Source of the DNA: Diphasiastrum complanatum
Lineage: Eukaryota > Streptophyta > Lycopodiopsida > Lycopodiales > Lycopodiaceae
Length of the DNA: 64,000 nucleotides
Direction of reading: 5' to 3'
Assembly: GCA_029204225.1 (NCBI GenBank)
Contig: CM055111.1
Location: forward strand, 26,507,540 to 26,571,539
The notes under the pieces were generated by a model, which searched no databases, was not told the origin of the DNA, and saw nothing but the letters and a program-made list of their open reading frames with translations. Shown here piece after piece: positions 20,160 to 31,815 of the stretch. Within the stretch, counting starts at the first letter, position 1. Each line of letters begins with the position of its first letter. A program made the translations under genes and the position numbers.

Positions 20160-20894
20160 TGTTGGAGGGTTTCGGATCCCAAGGCAACCCTAACCCTAGT
20201 TAATAAGTGAGAGGGATTTGGCACACTGCGTGTGTAAGTCCAACCCAATGATCACATAGTTATTTGATTGATTAGTTAAAAGTTAATAAAGGACTTTAGG
20301 CCTTTTTGCGGGACTTTTAATGTCGCAGGGCCTAGATGTCAAGTTAGTGAATAAAGTTGGATTTTGATGATTCCCACACTTTTTTAAATTTGAATAAAAA
20401 GAGAGGCAAGACTGGACCAATAGGATTCAGAGGCCAGGGTCCTCCTCTCTACTATAAAAAGGGACCAACTCGAGTTGCTCTCGATGTTCATTTCCTCATT
20501 TCAATAAAAGCAGATTGGTTCTCTTTAGAAATGGATTGATGAATGTCCTTGCTCTTCCTCTCTTTTCCTCCATTTCTCATGTTTCCTTTGTAATTGCTAA
20601 TTGTTGGGTTTGATCATTATTGGGATTGCTATTTCTTATGCTTTTTGTGAGAGAGAAAAGGAGAGAGAGAAGAGTAAGTTTCTATCATTGTTGTGAATCT
20701 AGGGTTAATGGAAGTAGGGTTAATGGATGTAGTGTTAATGGATGTTAGTGATAGATCCTCCATTCATGTTGAAATCTAAACTATGCTATCGCTCTCATGG
20801 GAACGAACCTACGCGTGACAACTAACTCCGTCTCTTTGATGCTAGATTGACTAGATCTTGGATTCAGTTTAGGCAAGGAAAGAAACCCACTATA
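20160..20894 (+). repeat. 5' LTR of the Athila-like element
   Basis: Starts TGTTGGAGGG and ends CCCACTATA. Matches 31816-32574 along its length with scattered substitutions and small indels, including a CCTCC-containing insertion in the 3' copy. Carries TATAAAAA at 20453-20460 and AATAAA at 20503-20508, a plausible promoter and poly-A signal. Confidence 0.93.
20453..20460 (+). promoter_or_regulatory. TATA box in 5' LTR
   Basis: TATAAAAA in a GC-rich setting (TCCTCCTCTCTAC before, GGGACC after). The same box stands at 32121-32128 in the 3' LTR. It likely directs the element's RNA. Confidence 0.65.
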
Positions 20895-20898
20895 ATTT

Positions 20899-20916
20899 TG
20901 GCACCGTTGTCGGGGA
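20899..20916 (+). other. primer binding site, Asp-tRNA type
   Basis: TGGCACCGTTGTCGGGGA starts four bases after the 5' LTR. It differs at two positions from the usual Athila primer site TGGCGCCGTTGCCGGGGA, which pairs with the 3' end of tRNA-Asp. The perfect form occurs in the LARD at 42998-43015. Confidence 0.88.
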
Positions 20917-22046
20917 GCTACGCCAATTTTTTAGTTTGCAGCATGTTTGGTTAATGGTTAGCTTGCATTAGGCATCTTGTCGTGGCATAAATAGTGTTAG
21001 ATCTGCATTTTAGGGTTAGTTTAAAATTGATTTTGCTTGATTTGAGTGGATTTGCTTGTTTGAAATCTAATCTAATTATTAAACAGGAAAATTTATTCAG
21101 ATCAACAATCTTAAGATCCATTTGGATCTAAGATATCAGAGAAAATAACAAAAATCGATCAAATCTGTCAGATTTGATCAAAAAGAGGCAAAAAGCGTCA
21201 TCAGAGCTCAGAACTTTTTACCCTCTTTCAGGAAACCTCCGTCGAGTTGCATACACCTTCGATTTTGTTTACAGAACCTTCAGTTTGAAGAGCGAAGATT
21301 AATTCCCAGCAGATTTCCAGAAACATCAGAAAAATCGTCAAAAAACACTAAAAATTATCAAAACCCTAAAAAATACAGAAAAAGAACCTTCGTACGATTT
21401 ACTGTGCTAAGATGTGATTCAGATCTATCTACAGCCAGGTCGGCGAAAAATTATACCAAAAATAGAAAGGGTTTCAGAGGTTGTCATATTGTCATATTTT
21501 TGTCAAAAAAGTCATTTTTTTGGCAAAATTACCAGTATTACTCTTGATCCTTTGCCAAGTTTCCAGAACATTTTATTTATAGAAAAATTCTATTTTTTGA
21601 GTTCGGCGAAGATTCTTCTTGATCAGATCACAAAAAATCTCGATTTTTACCCTTGCCAGATTACAGAAACTGTATTTTCTTGTGTCAGAAACCTTCGTCC
21701 GGTTTTCCATAGTTTTAATTGTGTCAGATCTTCCATCTGAGAAGTCGACAAAGGTTATTTTCCAAGAATTTTTTTTTTTCAAAATAGTACTGTTGAACCT
21801 TTGCCTAGTGAACCTTCTCCAGTCCTATTTTTAGTTTCTGATTTTCCAGATCAAGTCTCTGTCAAAATTTGGATCAAATTTGATATATTCTGAATTGGAT
21901 CATTTTGATCGAATCTCGGAAAGTTTTTCATCATATAGAATCAGATTCTTGAAAAGTGGAATAGATCTAGCAGATCTAATTTGAGATAGTTTTTTTGGAA
22001 AAATCTAAATCCAATCTCATTATCTATTTGATCTAAATTTGTAAAG
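20917..22046 (+). promoter_or_regulatory. long leader of the Athila-like element
   Basis: 1.1 kb of AT-rich leader without a coding frame. It carries repeated motifs of the type AACCTTCGTCCG/AACCTCCGTCGA (21234, 21385, 21689) and the inverse TCGGCGAA (about 21440 and 21602). The same motif family recurs before the extra ORF at 28.2-28.6 kb. It may hold packaging or splice-donor signals; this is inference. Confidence 0.5.
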
Positions 22047-23768
22047 ATGGCTGCCCCTGGAGGTGCTCCACAGGAGGTCAATCCAATTATTGTTAGAAGA
22101 GCACCCCGATTGGATCTACCCAAATATAATGGATTAACAGATCCAGTTAGATTTCTACAGATCTATGCTGAATCCTGTGAGGTCTATGGTGAGATTTATC
22201 CTCAAGATAAACTCAAGCTGTTTCCTATGGCCTTAACAGGCGCAACACAAGATTGGTACTATAACCAAGCTGAAACTGAGCATACAGATTGGGAGGTTGT
22301 TAAACGAGCCCTTATCACACAGTTCAAACCGCTGAAGTTTATGGAAGACCCTTTCCTACTTTTAAGTAAAACTAAAATGGGAAAGCAAGAAATGGTTCGA
22401 GATTACATCGAAAGGGTGAAACGTCTTAGATCTGAATGCGAACTTGAGCTGATTAATGAAAATGCCATGATTATGTGATTTTTGTCAAGTCTACCTAAAC
22501 GGATCAGACGTGAGCTGAAACGCCATAATGAGTACGCACTTTTGCAAAATGCTATGGACGATGTAATTCGGGAGGAGGATGAAGATTCAGATGATGAGCC
22601 GAATGTCAGTATGTTGCCTTATACAGCAGGGCAGACTACTACGACATCCACCATTATTGCATCAACGAATGTCAATACTACTGCATAAATGATGCTCAAT
22701 GAGTTCGAGAAACTTGGGAAGACCGAGCAGAAACAGATGGAAAAGTTGCACTTGCAATTTGATGAGAAGATCAAAGCATTGGAAAATTTTCATGGAGAAG
22801 TAAACAAGGAACCTGAGAAGTTTGCAAAGACTTTTCCTACCAGGAAAAATATCTGGTGTTCTATTTGTACAGGAAATCACACAGTGAACGAGTGTCCTCA
22901 ATTTAAAAAACGAATGGAAATCAGTGTTTGCCATCTGTGTAATTCACCTAACCATGAAACTGCTTTTTACAACTTCAACCCTTGGATAATTCAGCAACGG
23001 TATGCCCAGATGGGACATCGAGATCCACAGTATGGAGGAAATCCAGCAGCAAGACTGCGACAATATACTCTTGGATACCCGGAACATCTAGCTTTGCCTG
23101 CCCCACCAAAACACTCTGCTCCTCCTGCCAATTTGATGGAACCAGAATCTTATGGAAGTGCTGAGCAATGGAACTATGGTAATGATCAGGAAGGTGGATC
23201 TTCAATACAGTATGCCATTTATGTTGTCGCACAACAACAAGCCTCGAGAAATTGGACCAGAGCACCACTTGGATGCTTTGCATGTGGAGAAAATCACAGA
23301 GTTGCAGAATGTCCAGATAAAGAAAAATTTGTACCATTCTGTCGTGATTGTGGATATGAGCATTGCTATAAAGACTGTCCAGCAAGACCAAAACCACCAC
23401 CAGCTGCAGCACCTGTAAATTTGATAATCATCAAGCAAGGATCAATAGCTCCAAATAAACCAAGTGCACCCTTGATGGTGGTCACCAGAGCACAAAAGCA
23501 AAAAGAACCAGTAGTGGATCCAGTACCTGCTGATTCTATTCTATTGAATGAAACACTAACAGCATCGGGAGTCTATCCAAATCTTAATGCAGAAAAACGA
23601 AGATATCAGGATATGAGACAGTGGATTAAACATCTGCAAGAAGAAGAGGAACCTGAAGCTGCTAAAGTAACAACTGAAGTTCGGTCTTCACCATTGCAGC
23701 GTCCAAAAAATTTATGTACGGATATGAATGATCAATTACATCATTACGAAGAACCTCAAGATGACTGA
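22047..23768 (+). pseudogene. gag: gag of the Athila-like element
   Basis: Gag builds the particle that packages the element RNA. One frame of 574 codons is broken only by TGA at 22476 and TAA at 22686. The N-terminal half has the plant gag core (LDLPKYNGLTDPVRFLQIYA, then GATQDWYYN and FLSSLPKRIRREL). The C-terminal half has four zinc-knuckle-like motifs: CSICTGNHTVNEC, CHLCNSPNHETAF (last Cys lost), CFACGENHRVAEC and CRDCGYEHCYKDC. Three of them have three residues between the second Cys and the His instead of the usual four. The start ATG at 22047 follows the leader directly. Pol follows in another frame. Confidence 0.9.
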
Positions 23769-24009
23769 ACCGGAAGCACCGCATACAGAATTACTCATGA
23801 ACATTTTGTCTAGCAAGATCAATATTTCATTGGGAGAGTTCCTAAAGTTGGTGCCAAAAGCTAAAGAAGTCTTGGCGCAAAAGTCAGCTCAAGAAGAACT
23901 AGAAGTCCACCAGGACCCGCTTTTTTTGTGCTGGATTTGAAGAATCTAACGATGTACTCCATGTTGGAGCCGCTTGGGAAAGTGAACAAAATAATATCAC
24001 TCTGCCAAT

Positions 24010-24490
24010 ACAACATAGACAATTTTTAAAGAAGCAGCCGTGATAGATGGCGGTTTAGGAGTTAACCTGATTTCTACAAAGCTATGTACAAAATGGGGCC
24101 TTACAAAGATTAAGCCTGCTACTTTTGCTATTAAGCTAGTGGATCAAACGACAGTTCGTCCACGAGGAATGGTGGAAGATATACCTGTCAAGATTGCAGG
24201 AGTACAGTTCGTCATTACTTTTGTCGTGATGGACTTACCAGAAGCACCAAATGTCTACTGAGTTCTATTAGGACGTCCATGGTTATGAGTTGCGCAAGTA
24301 GTTCATAATTGGGGTGGAAAAATCACTTTTGAAAATCGTGAACGTGCAGTTAAAGTTGATCCTACGACTTGGACTATCAAACCAGTGGTTCAAAAAGCAG
24401 ATGACGATTCAGCAACAACGAATCACACTTGTAATCGACCAGAGCAATTTGGGAGTTCACTACAATTCTCAAACAGATACTGTCAATTGG
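24010..24490 (+). pseudogene. retropepsin-type protease of the Athila-like element
   Basis: Aspartic protease that would cleave the polyprotein. The active-site block reads VIDGGLGVNLISTKLC, with the catalytic Asp codon at 24046. The closing motif reads VLLGRPWL at about 24262-24285 and sits just after an in-frame TGA, with another stop following. Upstream, ITLPIQHRQFLKKQ is readable in a second frame, so at least one indel separates it from the active site. Confidence 0.8.
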
Positions 24491-25114
24491 AATGAAGCTC
24501 TTGCAACAATTGATTGTACAACAGGATATATGTGTCAACAAGATATTCAATCAGAGTTGAGCGAGATTTCCTTATTAGATCGAACTTTGGATACACCAAT
24601 CACGTTTCTACTAAATGTGTTGAATGTAGCCTGGATATCAACAGAACCTATACCAGATCCAATTGAGGATGATCTGATACCAGTGAGCCATGTCTTAACT
24701 TATGATGGCAATGCAGAACTTACGGATGAACAGATTCTAAATCACATGGATCCGACCAGATTTGGAGTGCGTAATGTTCCTGATGAACCAACAATCAAAC
24801 CGCCCAAAGCAGTTATATTGAAGGGAGGCAGGATCACAGGTTCGATAACAAAGAAACAAGCTAAGCAACACTATAATACGGTCTTGAAATGGGAAAATCC
24901 CCCTCAGAAGATCAATTCAAAGGAAGTGCCACCTCTATTGGATAAAGACAAAGGAAAAGTCAAGAATGATCCTTCAAGTCAGATTTCCAGCAAGACATCA
25001 TCGTCTAGGAAGTCTTCACCTGTGAAGAAAGATTTATCATTCCGAAAGTCATCACCTCCACGATCAATTCCTGCTAAGAAGGCTAAACGAAGATCCAAGA
25101 CAAGTCCTTTCTGA
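24390..25114 (+). pseudogene. basic, serine-rich linker between protease and RT
   Basis: An open frame in the same phase as the following RT. It contains IPVSHVLTYDGNAEL, ILNHMDPTRFGVRNVPDE and GGRITGSITKKQAKQHYN, then a Lys/Ser/Pro-rich stretch (SSRKSSPVKKDLSFRKSSPP) and a stop at 25112. No known catalytic domain is seen. Basic linkers here could bind nucleic acid; this is inference. Confidence 0.6.
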
Positions 25115-25144
25115 AAAGAACAGGCAAATGTAGTCCAGCATGAT

Positions 25145-26720
25145 ATGCCAGAGCATTTTAAACGTTATACACTGGATGATATTGTTATTATGTTACCTAA
25201 AGCACATCGTGAACCTGAAAAACACATGTCAAAATCTAGAGAGGTTTACGATGGCCCAGCTAGGATGCAACCAATAAATCTTGCTGAACCAGGAGAACCG
25301 AAAAAGATTGTACAAGTGGGATCACAACTTACTCCTGAACAGTATCAAGCACTCCGTTTGTTACTTATTAAGTATCAAGATTGCTTTGCATGGAATTATC
25401 AAGATTTGAAGGGTATTCTGAGATCAGTGATTGAACATACCATACCTTTAGTACCTGATGCAGTACCAAAGGTTACAAACTTCTATCGCTGTAATCCTAA
25501 TGTGGCAGATATGATAAAGAAAGAACTTTAGAGATTACTTGACGTCGATTTCATTTATGAGATCGAGCATACAGAATGGATTTCACCGATTGTCATTGTT
25601 CCTAAGAAAAATGAAAAATTGTGAATCTGTGTGAATCTCAAAGCATTGAATAAAGTGACATGGAAGGATCACTTTTCGTTACCTTTTACTAAAAGCATTT
25701 TGGATCGCCTTGCTGGAACAGAAGCTTATAGTTTCCTAGATGGATTTAGTGGTTACAACCAGGTTAAAATTGCACCTGCCGATCGCCATAAAACTGCTTT
25801 TGCAACAGAATGGGGCACCTATGCTTACAAAGTAATGTTGTTTAGATTCTGTACTACACCAAGTTCATTCCAAAGAGTAATGCAATTTGCTTTTAATTCC
25901 TTGAAATTTACTTGGACGACTTGGGAAGTCATAGTATAGATACAAACCACCTGGATCGATTGGAGAAAGTATTTGAAAGATGCCGCAAATATCAGATTTC
26001 TCTAAATCCAAAAAAATGCCAGATATGGGTTTCGCACGGAGTTGTGCTTGGACATCTGATATCAAGACATGGTATTGCCACCGATTATTCTAAGATCAAA
26101 GTTATTGTGGAATTGCCACCGCCAGCAACAATTCGAGGAGTTTATGTGTTTATGAGTCATGCGAACTACTATCAAATTTTTATTATCTTCTTTGCGGATT
26201 TAACACGACCTATATACAAACTAACTATTGTTCCTATTTGGACAATAGAGGCGTTAGAAGCCTTTGAAAAGTTAAAAAAAAACATTATCTTCAGCACCAA
26301 TACTGCATTCTCCAGATTGGACATTAGAGTTTCATGTTCATATGGATGCCTCAAAATACGCCATTGGATCAGTTTTGACGCAGCCAGGTGACTATAAGAA
26401 GGATTATCCCATGCAAGCAAACAACTTACAGATCCAGAGAAGAATCATTCAACAATAAAACGCGAAACGCTAGCCATGATTTTTTCTGTTCGAAAATTTT
26501 GTCACTACGTCATGGAAACGCACTTTGCATTTTATACGGATCATCCACCGTTACTTTACTTGGTAAACAAGACGTGTAATACTGGACGTATTGCAAGATG
26601 ATTATTATTATTGACTGAATTTGCCTTTCGAATTGTGGTTAGAAAGGGAAAGCAACATTATCTAGCCGATCACGTTTCGCGAATTGAATCCGCACCAGTT
26701 AATACTGATGTGGATGATGA
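25145..26720 (+). pseudogene. reverse transcriptase and RNase H of the Athila-like element
   Basis: Copies element RNA into DNA and removes the RNA. Motifs in order are KYQDCFAWNYQDLKGI, ISPIVIVPKKNEK, VNLKALNKVTWKDHFSLPF, SFLDGFSGYNQVKIAPADR, and the catalytic IYLDDLGSH encoded at 25906-25932 in a shifted frame. Then come LNPKKCQIWVSHGVVLGHLI, VHMDASKYAIGSVLTQ (RNase H Asp), FYTDHPPLLYLVNK and GKQHYLADHVSRIES. At least two frameshifts (near 25890 and in the A run near 26275) and stops at 25529 and 25622 inactivate it. The catalytic residues themselves are still encoded. Confidence 0.92.
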
Positions 26721-26739
26721 ACTGCCAGATGCTGCATTG

Positions 26740-28033
26740 TTCTATGTTGAAGCAGTACCTGAGTGGGCGACGGATATTGTTGAGTACCTGATGCTAGGAC
26801 AACCGAATGACTCTTTGACAAAAGTACAGAAAAGACAATTGATTCATAAGGCTCAACCTTATCAATTAATTGTAGGACAATTGTATCGTCGTGGATCAGA
26901 TAATATTTTACGAAGATGTGTTTTACAACATAAAGTACCAGATCTAATCATGTTTTCACATGATGGCATGGGTGGAGGACACTTCTCTACAGATATTACT
27001 GTTCGCAAACTTTTGCAATCCAGTTGTTGGTGGCCTACGCTTCATAAGGACACAGAAAATTTTATTCAGACATGTGATGTTTTCCAGCGAGCACGACGGC
27101 CTACTTGACAGAATTTTGAACCCTTACATCCGGTTTTATCGCAAGCACCGTGTGAAAAATGGGGACTAGATTATGTTGGTCCTATTCATCCTGCCGCGCA
27201 AGGATCTCAGGCCCGATACATTATCGTCGCAACTGATTATATGACCAAGTGGGTTGAAGCCAAAGCTGTCAAAGTGGCTGATGCAAAATCTACGGCCAAG
27301 TTTCTATATGAAAATATTATAATCAGATTTGGATGTCCGATCGAAATTGTCAGTGACTGGGGTACACACTTTATTTAGTCAAACAATAAAGTGTTTAGTG
27401 GAAGATTTTTTCGTTATACACAGATTTAGTACTCCCTATTATCCCAGAGGAAATGGCCAAGCTGAATCTTCTAATAAGATTCTCTGCACCATTATGACAA
27501 AGACAGTTGAAGCAAGTCGGTCTGATTGGGAACATAAACTGTATGCAACATTATGGGCATTCAGAACCGCTTACAAAAATAGTACAAATCAAACACCTTT
27601 TCAACTAGTTTATGGTCAAGATGTTGTTATGCCAATTGAATTTTTAATCCCATATTTACGCGTAGCAACAACGGAACGCTTAAATGATGATATGTCCTTA
27701 CAACTCCATCATGAAGCATTGCACAAATTATGTGAAACCTAATTGATGACAGTTCGTGCCTTAGCGGCAGAGAAAGGCCGCCGCAAGGCATGGCACAATC
27801 GTTGTTTGCATAAGAAAGATCTGAAAGCAGGAGATCTTGCATTGATGTACAAAACCAAGCTGATCAAGGGTAAGTTGAAGTTTACCGGGGAAGGCCCGTA
27901 TAAAGTGAAGGAAATCATGAACTATGGTGCACTAATTCTTGAGCACTTGGATGGAAAACGATTTGATACTCCGGTAAATGGCAGCCGATTATGCAAGTTT
28001 TGGCAGTCTGCTCCGCCAGTTCAGCAAGCCTGA
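26740..28033 (+). pseudogene. integrase of the Athila-like element
   Basis: Joins the DNA copy to the host chromosome. The zinc domain has both His (SHDGMGGGHF) but reads QTCDVFQRA, so the last zinc-binding Cys is Phe. The catalytic core has Asp in GLDYVGPI (27169), Asp in IVSDWGTHF (27355) and Glu in NGQAESSNK (27464), about 35 residues after the second Asp. Stops (27106 and after WGTHFI) and a frameshift break it. The C-terminal region continues past TAA at 27740 to KAGDLALMYKTKLIKGKLKF and ends at 28033. Confidence 0.92.
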
Positions 28034-28683
28034 TCTCGATATATTTTTTAATTTTATTTGTTTTTCAATTTTTTGTTTTCAATATTTTATTTGCTGAGCT
28101 TTTTTTGGAAAAAGACAGTTAAAAAAAAAATGCAAAAAAATAAGGAAAGACTAATGAGCAAAAGCCAGGAAGTCATCAGCATAAGGAAAAGGAAGCACAT
28201 TATTTTTTATGGACAATGACTTAGAAAATCACTGATTTGGACAGATTTGGCCAATACAGTATCAGAAACCTTCGCTGAGCTCTCAGATTGTACATCCACC
28301 GTTGATTTATCTAAATTGAGGTGGGCGAAGGTTCCTGACAAGAGAAAATCCAATTTTTGAGACAGACGAATGTTCAGTGATATGTCATTTTGAGAACCTT
28401 CGCCGAGCATCATAACCTCATTATGAACCTTCGTCGACCTGCTAGATGATCTTAAAATGTCAAAATTAGGTTGTCCATAGGTTCAGATTGTGAAAAAATA
28501 CATTTGTGACAGTACCTAGGCAAAGGACCCTCCTGGGCGAAGGTTCATCCTTCGCCAGCCCTGGAAAACATTTGCTTGATAGGTTCAGATCCGTAGAAAC
28601 CTTCGCCGACATTTTTATAGCCTATTTTTACAGTACTGCAAATTTTTGTTCAGAACTGATAAGCCAAACTACTATTCAGTGTA
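28034..28683 (+). promoter_or_regulatory. inter-ORF region with repeated AACCTTCGCCGA motifs
   Basis: 650 bp of non-coding sequence between integrase and the extra ORF. AACCTTCGCCGA occurs at 28395-28406 and 28598-28609. Close variants lie near 28265 and 28424, and inverted forms (GGGCGAAGGTTC) near 28324 and 28538. The same motif family is in the 5' leader. In Athila-type elements the third ORF is thought to be made from spliced RNA, so this region may contain the acceptor; no site was pinned down. Confidence 0.5.
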
Positions 28684-31600
28684 ATGGACCCACCAAATTC
28701 ACCTATAAGTTGGCTGAATTTGATTCATTTCTCACTTGTGCTAGCAAAGCTCTTGCGACCAAAGCCTTCCAAATTTTCTGCATTGCCTTCTGATACACTT
28801 TCACGTGTTTATAATTCCCTTCTGATCATCATGTCTTCTACCGATACTTCCCAGTCTTCCCGCTATACTATCCATCATGATGTCCCACCTGCAACGAGCA
28901 TCATGATTCTTCCTAGCACAAGCATGGTCACTCAGTGGATGACCCTTGCGGAGCCTCTGCTCACTGCAATGGCTATTTATGAGAGAGCCTTTTTGGGTCG
29001 CATCAATATGGATTTCATCACTCTTACCTTGAGTACGTGGAAGGAAGAGAAATCCAAATTTTATATCACTTTCCAGGGAGCCACACACAAAGTGTGCGTC
29101 ACTGAAGCCGCACTTGCAGCTATAGGAATATCATCTGGTACGCAGGCCTCACCTAATCACAAGCACGCCAAACAGGCCATCAAGCCATTTATTGACCTCA
29201 CCAATGATCTGCACTGGACCAATGATGGCTACCTTTTGGAAGCCATCACTGAGCCTTCCATCCACGCAGTTGTCCAGATATTGAATAATTTCCTGATGGT
29301 TGCCAACCTCTAAAAAGACCGCATCACATCTCAAATCCTTCACAAGATAGTGGAATCCCACACTAAGTTGGCCAAAGCCCTTCTTGAACCATATAATTGG
29401 CTCAAGACTGTTTCCGGTGAGCTCAAGCGAGCTATTAAGGCCAATACTAAGCAGCAGTTCGCTGCTGGCTCTTTATTGTCCCTCTTAGCTGCTTCTCACT
29501 TAGAAAACATAATCCATGGCTTCTACCTGGATTCTGTGCTTTCGGTTTACGAAGAAGCACCGGCAGAATCATCCCATCAGGCCTCAAGCTCTCATAGTCA
29601 TTGTTGTCCACACAGCGAGATCGTAATTCCTGACTCGTCTTCCGTGTCACGACGTCGCACTAGGCATACCTCGTCAGTTGCTCTTCCACCCCCTGTTGCT
29701 GTTCACACTGAACTTCCCATCCCCCTAGCCTCTGATGCTTCCCTCGCCTCTGCTCCCATACAAGGACAGTCTGTGACCATTGGGCCTACCATTCCCATCA
29801 TAGCTGCCCAGGCCGCCTCACCCCCGCACACCGAAGCCACCTCACCCAACACACAGTTCTTTATGGATATGTTCGATGATTCCGACCCCCTTGGGGCCAC
29901 CGAAATCTTTGAAATGCCCCAGTGCCCAGCGCGCCCTTTGAACCCCAATCTCCTGGAAGAGGATTCGGACATATCCATGAATTTACTATTGGTGTCAAAG
30001 ATGCCAGCTAGCAACCCCACACACAAGGTAGCCCAGCCACACTTCGGGTCGACACAACTGTAAAATCACCAAAATAGTTTGACGCCACAGTGCCTGAAGG
30101 GTTTGAAGAGGAGGATATTTTTTAAGAAGAAGAGATCGTGGCACCTATTCCATGGCAACCAAGGACGATACCATCAGGTCCTCCTACTGCTGCCACTGCC
30201 ACGACCGTCGATTCTGGTGATGCTCTAGGGTTGGTTTCAAGCCTTGGGCAAGTGATCCAGTCTTGCTGGATATGAAGAAGGAAATGGAGCAGAGAATCTC
30301 TGATCTAGAATCCGAAAACACTCTGATCAGCCAGAAAATTGTCCAGCTGGATCGAGAGTTGAAGATAGCCAAACAACATGCAGATAAAATTGAAAGCGAA
30401 AAGAAGTTGGCCCAGCAACAAGCACATCACTTGGAAAATTACATCAGCTCCCTGCAAAACGCCCTGACAACCACACAAGATCAGGTAGATAAGGCAGTGC
30501 AAGATGCCAAGCAACAGGTGCAGCTACTGAAGGGGCAATTACAGATGGCCGACCAAGATTGCACACGACTTCAAGGTGAATTGGATGCGACCACCCTTGA
30601 GCATGATGCCTATCTACAAATGCAAATACCCGATCATCCGGTCACACCGACGAAGATTGCGTATTTATTCAACAAAGTAGAGACATACAAAGTGGCCCTT
30701 CAGGGATTCCAAGGCCGCTTTGATAGGTTCAAAGGAGCAGCTTCAACGGAGTTGGCAAAGGCAAAAGAGACCATCACCGCCTGTGAGAAAGCAGCCGTTC
30801 GAGTGCTGGAAGCCGGACCACAAATCCATGTCCCGGTCATGCCGCAATTCTCCCCTTCGCACCAAGAAGCTGTACCAATGGGTACATGGATTGATTCGAG
30901 CATGGACCAGGGGGGAGCTCCAGATATAGCAGAGCAACCGCCAACCATACCAGCAGTACAAACGGGTCCATCCTCATCAAGGACAAGACCTCTATTCAGA
31001 AGGCCCATCAGCGTCGAGGACCAGATCCAGACCTGCTTAAAGCAACATCCGTATGAGTCCTCGCGTGGTGGATGGGTTCTGAAACTTAAGACCTCCGAGA
31101 TCGAGGCCGACAAAGAGTTGGACAAAATACCTGCACTGGGAGAGCAGCCGACATGGAGAATCACGATTTTTGAGAAAACTTTAGAATTCATTAAGAGTTA
31201 CGTCGCCAGCCTTTGCCAGTTGCGGGTAGATCCCTATTACGTGCCAATGCCGCAAAGAAATAAATGGAAAGATTTGGGGTTGGCTATGGACAAAATCACC
31301 ATCCATACGTCCAATTGGCCAATCATCCATCAGCCTTACAGCTGGACCATTTCAGTGGACTTCCACTGTGCTTTACAAGCATATCAAAGAGAGTATGTCC
31401 ACTCTGCAGGTCCAACAATGCGACAATCGACAATGTTTGCTAAAGATCTAACTCTGTTCGCATCAGTGGCAACCAAATGGGACGATTGCCTTCCTCCCCT
31501 GGCATTTGATCCAAATAAGCCAATGGCCTCATAGCAAATCAAAGATCAGTTGTCGATTGCTCATCTCTATTTTCGTGCGGCTATGATGGGAGGCTCTTGG

Positions 31601-31765
31601 GAATCCCGCTTCACCTCATGGACAACTTCCAAATGGATTGTCAGAGCCCACCGTTGTTTCCTGCCACACAATCTGGATTTCAATACTACCCGCCTCAACT
31701 TCATGGAGAAGGTGCAGTATCATTTAATTAGGATTCGACGTGAAGCCAATAAAAGTCCCCAATAA
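28684..31765 (+). pseudogene. extra ORF after integrase with long coiled coil
   Basis: About 1000 codons on the element's sense strand, between integrase and 3' LTR, where Athila elements carry an env-like gene. A likely start is ATG at 28831. The first part contains FLGRINMDFITLTLSTWKEE and VTEAALAAIGISSG. TAA at 29311 is the only break before 30061, and a frame change follows near 30260. A Ser/Pro-rich linker comes next, then a coiled coil of about 118 residues (30263-30620) such as MEQRISDLESENTLISQKI. The C-terminal part (SVEDQIQTCLKQHPYES, DPYYVPMPQRNKWKDLGLAM, GGSWESRFTSWTTSKWI) runs past TAG at 31532 to 31765. No signal peptide or membrane segment is evident, so it does not look like an envelope protein. 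Function unknown. Confidence 0.7.
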
Positions 31766-31799
31766 CTGCATATTGCAGGTGTCGTGGGACCGCCACCAG

Positions 31800-31815
31800 T
31801 TTTGGTGGGGGATAC
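31800..31815 (+). other. polypurine tract region before the 3' LTR
   Basis: TTTGGTGGGGGATAC lies immediately before the LTR start TATTGG. It is the expected primer for plus-strand DNA synthesis. A related sequence (GATGGAAGATAC) precedes the LTR fragment at 55553. Confidence 0.7.

Noticed and set aside
19909-20187. 92-codon minus-strand frame
   Set aside because: Crosses the Athila-like LTR border, so it cannot predate the insertion as a gene; codons come from imperfect repeats.
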